Below are positions 6,381 through 11,106 of a DNA stretch of 11,106 nucleotides, one piece after another. The position numbers were made by a program, and so were the translations under genes. Numbering within the stretch: position 1 is the first letter of the stretch; every line of letters starts with the position of its first letter. The stretch is taken from positions 1-11,106 of the forward strand of contig JBBIMX010000081.1 of NCBI GenBank assembly GCA_037444165.1, in the 5' to 3' direction. The notes under the pieces are model-generated. The model was given only the letters and a program-made list of their open reading frames with translations, did no database searches and was not told where the DNA came from. This DNA is from CALIBK01 sp037444165 (lineage in GTDB: Bacteria; Desulfobacterota; BSN033; UBA1163).

Positions 6381-7625
6381 ATGGATCCAAAAACCGTACT
6401 CAAAATTATTATTCTAATTTCTCTCTCCCTTCTTCTCTCTGTGGCTCTGTTTGTCGCCGTAAGGCGGTTGATCAGAGGCATCTATTTTTTGAAACTGGAT
6501 AGAGAAAGAGAACGGCTCCAAAAGAAAATAGAGACGTTTTTAGAAGGGAAAGTGGTCATCAACCCGGCCGAGTTAAAATTCCCGGAAAAATCGATCCAGT
6601 GGCAGGCCGTTGAGGACCTTTTACTTAAAGCAAGGGAGTCGGCAGGGAATGACAACAGGGCTCGAATTACGAAACTTCTCGAAAAGCTGGGTTACCCTGC
6701 TTTCTATCAGAAGGTGCTGAGATCCGGAAATCGTTGGCAAAGGAGCCTTGCCGCAGACAAGTTGGGGCGAATAGGAAGCGAAAGTTCGACCCGATATCTC
6801 CTTGAGGCACTGAATGACCCCAAAAAGGAGGTGCGTTCGGTTGCGTTGAGGTCGCTTGGAATGCTCTCTGATCCAAGGGCATTTCCCTCTTTGATGACAA
6901 GGCTTCCTCGAATCACCACCGAGGAGGAGGGGGTTTTTGCCTCGACATTAAAGAATACCTTGATCAGCCTCGGGGAGTCCGTTATCCCATCCATTCTTTC
7001 CAGGCTCGAAGAGTGTGACGAAGAGATGCAGGCACTCCTTATCGAATGTCTTGGAGAGATGGGATCGAAGAGAGCCTTCGGGGTGCTTATCCAAAAGCTC
7101 GCTCATCCCAATCCCGAGATTCGGGCAAAAACTGCCCGAGCCTTAGGGAAAATCGGGGATCCCTTAGCCGTCCCTTCTCTTATAGAGTTGGGAGAGGATA
7201 GGGTCTGGTTTGTCCGGCTTCAGGTTTGTCGAGCTTTAGGAATGATCGGGGATATCAAAGCGATCGATTTTCTCTCCAGGAGGCTTACCGACGAAAACTG
7301 GCAAGTCAGGGCAGCCGCCGCAGCCAGCCTTCGTCAACTGGGATTCTCTGCCTTTTCGGCTCTCATCAAAATCCTTAGGAATGGACAGGATCGCTATGCC
7401 AAGGAACAGATCGCTGAGGAGATGCAGCGCTCAGGGATGGTGGACGAATTGATCGATTCCATCGAGCATTCAGAGGAGGAGAAGAAACAGTTGAGCAAAC
7501 AATTCCTCTTGTTGCTGGCCCAGTTAGGAATCACCAGCCTGATGGAACATGCCTCCATTTCTCACCCTTCTGAAAATGTGAGAAGGGAGGTCGGAGAGAT
7601 TTTGAAACTCGCTAAAAAAGAGTGA
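6381..7625 (+). CDS. Membrane-anchored HEAT-repeat protein
   Basis: A 414-residue protein starting MDPKTVLK, with one N-terminal membrane helix (about residues 6-28, IIILISLSLLLSVALFVAV) followed by basic residues (RRLIRG). The positive residues after the helix suggest that the rest faces the cytoplasm. After a charged coiled stretch, residues about 85-410 form HEAT / PBS-lyase-type repeats, such as RWQRSLAADKLGRIG, KKEVRSVALRSLGML, PEIRAKTARALGKIGDP, VWFVRLQVCRALGMIGD and NWQVRAAAAASLRQLG. Such repeats are protein-protein scaffolds; I see no catalytic motif. I chose the ATG at 6381, preceded by AGAGAGA, over an in-frame TTG at 6363 with no ribosome-binding site. It precedes the glycosyltransferase by 36 bp and is probably cotranscribed with it. 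A role as scaffold or regulator of the synthase is inferred from position. Confidence 0.85.
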   Translation: MDPKTVLKIIILISLSLLLSVALFVAVRRLIRGIYFLKLDRERERLQKKIETFLEGKVVINPAELKFPEKSIQWQAVEDLLLKARESAGNDNRARITKLLEKLGYPAFYQKVLRSGNRWQRSLAADKLGRIGSESSTRYLLEALNDPKKEVRSVALRSLGMLSDPRAFPSLMTRLPRITTEEEGVFASTLKNTLISLGESVIPSILSRLEECDEEMQALLIECLGEMGSKRAFGVLIQKLAHPNPEIRAKTARALGKIGDPLAVPSLIELGEDRVWFVRLQVCRALGMIGDIKAIDFLSRRLTDENWQVRAAAAASLRQLGFSAFSALIKILRNGQDRYAKEQIAEEMQRSGMVDELIDSIEHSEEEKKQLSKQFLLLLAQLGITSLMEHASISHPSENVRREVGEILKLAKKE

Positions 7626-7661
7626 TCGACGCCGAAGAATATCTCTTTCGAAACGGACCTA

Positions 7662-9086
7662 ATGTTTAACCAATTTTTGATCTCCCTGGTGATTGGATTT
7701 AATTATTTTGTTCTCTTTTATTTCACTATCACCAACACGGTATACCTTATTCTTTTAAGCATCTCTGCAAAAGTGGCCTTAAATCAACTTTTCAGGAGCA
7801 AATATGCCGGATACGTAGAGATCGCCTCTTCTCCTATCACTCCTCCCATTTCTGTATTGGTTCCGGCCAATAATGAAAAACTAAACATTATTGAGACCGT
7901 GCAATCCCTCTTGAATCTTGAATACCCCCAGCATGAAGTCATTGTCATCAATGATGGGTCAACGGACGGAACCCTCGAGACCTTGATCGAACATTTCCAT
8001 CTAAGAAAGGTCGATCTCATCTATCGTCCGATCATTCCAACAAGTCCCATCAAAGGATTTTATACCAGTCCTGAGTACCCAAACCTTACGGTGATCGACA
8101 AGTCGAAGACCGGGAAACCCGATTCCTTAAATGTTGGAATCAACGTCTGTCGAAGCCCCTATTTCTGCACGGTGGACGCCGACACGGTTTTAGAAAGGGA
8201 TGCTTTACTGAAAGTCATTAAACCCATCCTTGAAAGCCCTGAGGAGATCATCTCAAGTGGTGGAATCGTTCGTATCATAGATGGCTGCACAGTGGAACAT
8301 GGGAGAGTGACCAAAATCGACCTTCCAAAGAAAAGCATTCTGATGTGTCAGGTGGTTGAATACTTGCGTTCTTTTCTCTTTGGAAGAACAGGATGGAGCG
8401 CTCTGAATTGTCTATTGGTTCTTTCGGGTGCCTTTTCCTTATTTAAAAAGAAAGTGGTCCAGGAAGCGGGGGGATATAGCCTTCAAACGGTGACCGAAGA
8501 TTTTGAGCTCATAGTCCGACTCCATCGCCATATGCTTGAAAAAGGAGAAAAATATAAAATTCTATTCATCCCTGAACCGGTCTCCTGGACCCAGGTCCCG
8601 AACAGGTATGTGATGCTGGCTCGCCAGAGACGTCGTTGGCAGAGGGGTCTGGCTACCGTGCTTCTGTCAAATCTCCGGATGTTTTTCAATCCTAAATATG
8701 GACGGGTTGGACTCTTCGCTATGCCTTATACATTCTTTATCGAACTTTTCGGTCCGATTGTAGAACTTTTAGGTTATGTGGCTATCCCCCTCGCCTATTA
8801 TTTTAAAATTCTCAATGTAGAGATGTTCTGGCTTTTCCTCGTCCTTGCCTTTCTCTATGGAATTTTTTTATCCATCGGAGCCATCTTTATCGAGGAAATT
8901 ACTTATCGGAGATATCCTAAATGGACCTCCCTCTTAAGATTAATGCTTTACGGAATCCTTGAAAATTTGGGTTACAGGCAAATCAATTCCTGGTGGAGAC
9001 TCCAGGCCATCTTCCAACTCCTCTTCGGAAAAGACTCCTGGGAGAGAACGACCCGGAGAACGTTTAATCCGATGCCCAAACCTTAA
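7662..9086 (+). CDS. Processive family 2 glycosyltransferase (PgaC/IcaA-like polysaccharide synthase)
   Basis: A 474-residue inner-membrane GT2 of the cellulose/chitin/poly-GlcNAc synthase type. It would transfer sugar from a nucleotide donor to a growing chain and extrude the chain. It shows one or two N-terminal membrane segments (about 6-34); SVLVPANNE (64-72); INDGSTDG with D98; KTGKPDSLNVG (149-159), which matches the GGKADALNxG block of poly-GlcNAc and hyaluronan synthases; DAD at 172-174; TED at 278-280; and QRRRW at 322-326, i.e. the D, DxD, ED, QxxRW set of processive enzymes. C-terminal membrane segments lie at about 351-380, 388-412 and possibly 422-440. No PilZ domain follows, and no small PgaD-like gene is next to it. 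The ribosome-binding site is weak. N-acetylglucosamine as substrate is likely from the family and the deacetylase neighbour, but not proven. Confidence 0.92.
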   Translation: MFNQFLISLVIGFNYFVLFYFTITNTVYLILLSISAKVALNQLFRSKYAGYVEIASSPITPPISVLVPANNEKLNIIETVQSLLNLEYPQHEVIVINDGSTDGTLETLIEHFHLRKVDLIYRPIIPTSPIKGFYTSPEYPNLTVIDKSKTGKPDSLNVGINVCRSPYFCTVDADTVLERDALLKVIKPILESPEEIISSGGIVRIIDGCTVEHGRVTKIDLPKKSILMCQVVEYLRSFLFGRTGWSALNCLLVLSGAFSLFKKKVVQEAGGYSLQTVTEDFELIVRLHRHMLEKGEKYKILFIPEPVSWTQVPNRYVMLARQRRRWQRGLATVLLSNLRMFFNPKYGRVGLFAMPYTFFIELFGPIVELLGYVAIPLAYYFKILNVEMFWLFLVLAFLYGIFLSIGAIFIEEITYRRYPKWTSLLRLMLYGILENLGYRQINSWWRLQAIFQLLFGKDSWERTTRRTFNPMPKP

Positions 9087-9093
9087 ATCCCTC

Positions 9094-9123
9094 CTTATGA
9101 AGAGGTAATCCATCACTCATAAG
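9094..9123 (+). repeat. Short hairpin after the glycosyltransferase gene
   Basis: CTTATGA (9094-9100) and TCATAAG (9117-9123) can form a 7-bp stem with a 16-base loop, 8 bases past the GT2 stop. No T-run follows, so it is not a typical intrinsic terminator. It could be a 3'-end stabilising hairpin or chance. The remaining bases up to 9150 show nothing else. Confidence 0.3.
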
Positions 9124-9150
9124 AGGAATTCATAGAAAGAGCAAAATGAA

Positions 9151-9179
9151 TTGACAAATCGGATCAAATTCCTTACCCT
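9151..9179 (+). promoter_or_regulatory. Promoter of the LPS-kinase-like gene
   Basis: A perfect TTGACA at 9151-9156, a 17-bp spacer and TACCCT at 9174-9179 (only three of six -10 positions match). The predicted start at about 9185-9188 is only 6-9 bases before the ATG at 9194. This agrees with the absence of any Shine-Dalgarno there. It implies that the kinase gene is transcribed separately from the HEAT-GT2 pair. Confidence 0.5.
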
Positions 9180-9193
9180 AATTTACATTCGAT

Positions 9194-10087
9194 ATGCTCA
9201 AAAAAATATCTCCACCTCCCCATTTTTCGTTCATCAAAAAAGGAAAGCTTTCCCTCCTTGTAAGAGAAAATTATAAAAGGTGGGTGCTCGATTATTGTGA
9301 GAACAATATAAAGAAACTCCATCCTTCTCGAAAAAGACATAATTCTTACTTCGCAGGAAGAAAACTTTATCCTGTCATTCCGTTTCCCGAGGGTCAGCGA
9401 GTGGTGATTCGACCCTATTCTCACGGAGGGCTACTTCGATTTTTTACAAGAGACCTTTTCCTCTCCGGGACAAGATCCTTTGACGAGTTGATTCTCAACG
9501 AAGAAATTCGACTCTCAGAAATCCCCACGGTCACCCCTGTTGCTGCAGTTCACCAGGTTCTTATCCCTCCCTTCTATCGACCCTATCTTCTCACCTTAGA
9601 GATTCCCGGTGCGCTTAATCTGGTCCAATATTTTGAAGAAGGAGGACCCAGACCCATTGGCGAGGCCCTTCTTCACAAACGAAAGACGATTCGATCCGCT
9701 GGCCTCCTTCTTAAGAAGTTTCATCAAGCCGGTTTTTATCACGGAGACTTACAATTAAAAAATTTCTTGGTCTTGAACGATCAAGTGTTCCTCATTGATT
9801 TTGATCGTTCCTATAGAAAACCCTCCCTCACTTCAAAAGAGAGAATGAAAAACCTTCTCAGGCTGAATCGTTCGGTCGATAAGTGGAAAGAGTTCGGCCT
9901 TCCCCTTTCCCGAACCGATCGTCTTCGTTTTCTTTATGCCTATGCCGGGAAGGAGACCACTCTCTTTGAAGAAGTGAAGAAGGCCCTTCGCTTCTATTCC
10001 GTCTTCTTATTCTTTCACCGTTTACTCTGGAAGATTCAAAAAGTCTTAAAGAAACTACGGAGAGGATCTTTAAGAAGCTGGACGTGA
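9194..10087 (+). CDS. Lipopolysaccharide kinase family protein (Kdo kinase / KdkA-WaaP-like)
   Basis: A 297-residue cytoplasmic kinase-fold protein, likely to phosphorylate a lipid-A/Kdo or inner-core sugar using ATP. The N-terminal half carries VVIRPYSHGGLLRFF (70-84) and DLFLSGTRSFDEL (87-99), the arrangement seen in Kdo kinases (RxYxRGG, then a Y/FL-G-TR-F element). Then comes PTVTPVAAV (111-119). The catalytic loop is FYHGDLQLKNFLV (181-193, D185 base, N190 metal ligand), and the DFG-equivalent is LIDFDRS (200-206). An in-frame stop at 9179 rules out a longer protein. There is no ribosome-binding site, but a promoter lies just upstream. The last 52 bases overlap the 3' end of the hydrolase gene on the other strand. 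The sugar acceptor is not determined, and a role modifying the nearby exopolysaccharide is an unproven alternative. Confidence 0.85.
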   Translation: MLKKISPPPHFSFIKKGKLSLLVRENYKRWVLDYCENNIKKLHPSRKRHNSYFAGRKLYPVIPFPEGQRVVIRPYSHGGLLRFFTRDLFLSGTRSFDELILNEEIRLSEIPTVTPVAAVHQVLIPPFYRPYLLTLEIPGALNLVQYFEEGGPRPIGEALLHKRKTIRSAGLLLKKFHQAGFYHGDLQLKNFLVLNDQVFLIDFDRSYRKPSLTSKERMKNLLRLNRSVDKWKEFGLPLSRTDRLRFLYAYAGKETTLFEEVKKALRFYSVFLFFHRLLWKIQKVLKKLRRGSLRSWT

Positions 10088-10674
10088 GAAAAAAAGAAAT
10101 GGTCTGCCCCTGGAATGAGGCTCAGGAACTTGGGTTCATCCAGATTCTGATACCACTGGTTTAATAGACTGCTTGGACACCAGAAATCCTGATCTCCCAC
10201 AATGATCAATTTTTTCTTCTTACATCCTCTCAAAGAATTAAAATCAAACATCTGGAGAGGAGGGGCAATAGCGATTAAACCTTTGATTCGCTCTTCTCGA
10301 ATCGCCACAGGGAAACCTACCCAGGCCCCAAAGGAGTACCCTAAAAAGAGAAGAGGAAGGTCTGGATCTTTCATTTTTGTCTGAAGGAATTGGATGGCTG
10401 CCTCCACATCCTTTCTCTCTCCAATTCCCTCACCATAGGTTCCTCCACTCTTCCCCACTCCTCGAAAATTAAAACGAAGGGTCGAAAATCCTTCCTCCCA
10501 AGCCACTTCTGAGGCCACCTGGATCACATGATTATGCATATTCCCACCATAGAGGGAATGGGGGTGACAGAGAATCAAACCTCCTTTTATTGGAAAGGCC
10601 TCTTGAACCGCCAAGAGGCCTTCCAGTTGAAAATCCATCGAAGGGAAATAGACTCTCTCTTCCTTGATTTCCAT
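10036..10674 (-). CDS. Small alpha/beta hydrolase
   Basis: A 212-residue alpha/beta-hydrolase-fold protein without a signal peptide, so probably a cytoplasmic esterase or related enzyme. Visible elements are the oxyanion-side LILCHPHSLYGGNMHN (33-48), RFNFRGVGKSGG (67-78), the nucleophile elbow GYSFG (112-116, S114), VGDQDFWCP (159-167, D163 or D161 as acid) and PGADHFF (188-194, H192). The pattern CHPH...GGNM plus FNFRGVGxSGG is that of the small COG2945-type hydrolases, whose substrates are generally unknown. It begins 4 bp after the stop of the short secreted-protein gene, so the two are probably one operon. Its 3' end overlaps the kinase gene by 52 bp tail to tail, leaving no room for a terminator between them. 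Confidence 0.88.
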   Translation of the reverse strand: MEIKEERVYFPSMDFQLEGLLAVQEAFPIKGGLILCHPHSLYGGNMHNHVIQVASEVAWEEGFSTLRFNFRGVGKSGGTYGEGIGERKDVEAAIQFLQTKMKDPDLPLLFLGYSFGAWVGFPVAIREERIKGLIAIAPPLQMFDFNSLRGCKKKKLIIVGDQDFWCPSSLLNQWYQNLDEPKFLSLIPGADHFFFSHVQLLKDPLRSFFKTF

Positions 10675-10678
10675 GACT

Positions 10679-11011
10679 CTACAGGTCTTCCCCTTTTAAC
10701 CTTCGTTGCGGCTTCTTCTCCTCAGAGCTGATCCATTGATCGATTTTATCTCTGGACCATTCAAGGATACTCCTCAAGATCTCCAAGAACCGGACTTCAA
10801 ATCGTGTGATATCCTCACTTTCAATCCTTTCATTGATCGACTTTAACCAACCTTCAATCTTGCTCTTGAATTGCTTAAGCATCTGAATATGATGGGGCTC
10901 AGGCTCTTCCGATTTCTTTTCCTGAGCAAAAGCCATTCCAGAGCTGAAGTAAATGAATACGAGGATTAAAATTAAAATGGGTAAATAAGGAATTCCTTTT
11001 TTTGTCAGCAT
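10679..11011 (-). CDS. Short secreted helical protein of unknown function
   Basis: A 110-residue protein with a clear Sec signal: MLTKK, a long hydrophobic core (IPYLPILILILVFIYFSSG), and a probable cleavage after AFA at residue 29. The mature 81 residues are charged and mostly helical with spaced hydrophobics (IQMLKQFKSKIEGWLKSI; FEVRFLEILRSILEWSRDKI), resembling an amphipathic helical pair, with a basic tail. I recognise no family. The ATG lies 12 bases from the tRNA-Arg CCA end, with no Shine-Dalgarno, and no other in-frame ATG would keep the signal peptide. It is followed by the hydrolase gene after 4 bp. It would act in the periplasm or at the membrane; its function is unknown. Confidence 0.75.
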   Translation of the reverse strand: MLTKKGIPYLPILILILVFIYFSSGMAFAQEKKSEEPEPHHIQMLKQFKSKIEGWLKSINERIESEDITRFEVRFLEILRSILEWSRDKIDQWISSEEKKPQRRLKGEDL

Positions 11012-11023
11012 GTTTTGAAATGG

Positions 11024-11100
11024 TGGCGGGCGATGCGGGATTCGAACCCACGGCCTTTGGTTCCGGAGACCAACGCTCTATCCACCTGAGCTAATCGCCC
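11024..11100 (-). tRNA. tRNA-Arg, anticodon CCG
   Basis: A complete 77-base cloverleaf on the minus strand. The acceptor GGGCGAT pairs with ATCGCCC. The D-arm is GCTC/GAGC with a GGTGGATA-containing loop, whose A20 is an arginine identity base. The anticodon stem TTGGT/ACCAA encloses loop CTCCGGA, which gives CCG. The T-arm is GTGGG/CCCGC around TTCGAAT with one G-T wobble. The discriminator is G, followed by an encoded CCA. A second CCA follows directly (11021-11023). It reads CGG arginine codons. Its promoter lies beyond the right edge of the window. Confidence 0.97.
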
Positions 11101-11106
11101 AACCCT

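Noticed and set aside
6239..6481. 80-codon minus-strand frame across the divergent gap
   Set aside because: It overlaps the start and membrane helix of the HEAT gene and the plus-strand -10 box, and has Ser/Ile-rich, low-information content.
9094..9123. Hairpin as a rho-independent terminator for the GT2 gene
   Set aside because: The stem is AT-rich with a 16-base loop and no T-run follows, so I list it only as a short hairpin.
1..11106. CRISPR arrays, insertion sequences, attachment sites
   Set aside because: No regularly spaced repeats, transposase or integrase genes, or duplicated tRNA ends were seen on either strand.

Overview
The window looks like chromosomal DNA from a diderm (Gram-negative) bacterium. 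It encodes an outer-membrane beta-barrel protein ending in Phe, a Kdo-kinase-like lipopolysaccharide kinase, a twin-arginine signal, and GatB of the transamidation pathway. Base composition is moderate (mid-40s % GC by eye). Gene content and style would fit a Desulfobacterota/deltaproteobacterial or related lineage, but nothing here fixes the taxonomy. Coding density is very high: no gene-free stretch exceeds about 195 bases.

Layout. (1) 1-1388, minus: gatB, cut by the left window edge. (2) 1425-6186, minus: a tightly overlapping three-gene unit. In transcription order it encodes a TPR plus glycoside-hydrolase-like protein (804 aa), a Tat-signal CE4 polysaccharide deacetylase (258 aa) and a TPR plus outer-membrane beta-barrel protein (525 aa). 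gatB follows only 36 bp later. (3) 6187-6380: divergent promoter region. (4) 6381-9086, plus: a membrane-anchored HEAT-repeat protein and a processive family 2 glycosyltransferase. (5) 9194-10087, plus: a Kdo/LPS kinase-like protein with its own TTGACA promoter. Its 3' end overlaps, tail to tail, (6) 10036-10674, minus: a small alpha/beta hydrolase. (7) 10679-11011, minus: a short secreted helical protein of unknown function. (8) 11024-11100, minus: tRNA-Arg(CCG), directly upstream of gene 7.

How the genes may work together. The five genes at 1425-9086 look like a complete synthase-dependent exopolysaccharide system, built like poly-N-acetylglucosamine (Pga) machinery but rearranged. The GT2 would polymerise and push the glycan through the inner membrane. 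The Tat-exported deacetylase would trim acetyl groups in the periplasm. The TPR/beta-barrel protein would pass the polymer through the outer membrane (PgaA-like). The glycoside-hydrolase module, fused to the deacetylase in PgaB, is here a separate TPR fusion with no visible signal peptide. A HEAT-repeat membrane protein stands where a small accessory subunit (PgaD) would be expected. The family assignments rest on motifs I can see; the polymer's identity and the teamwork are inference.
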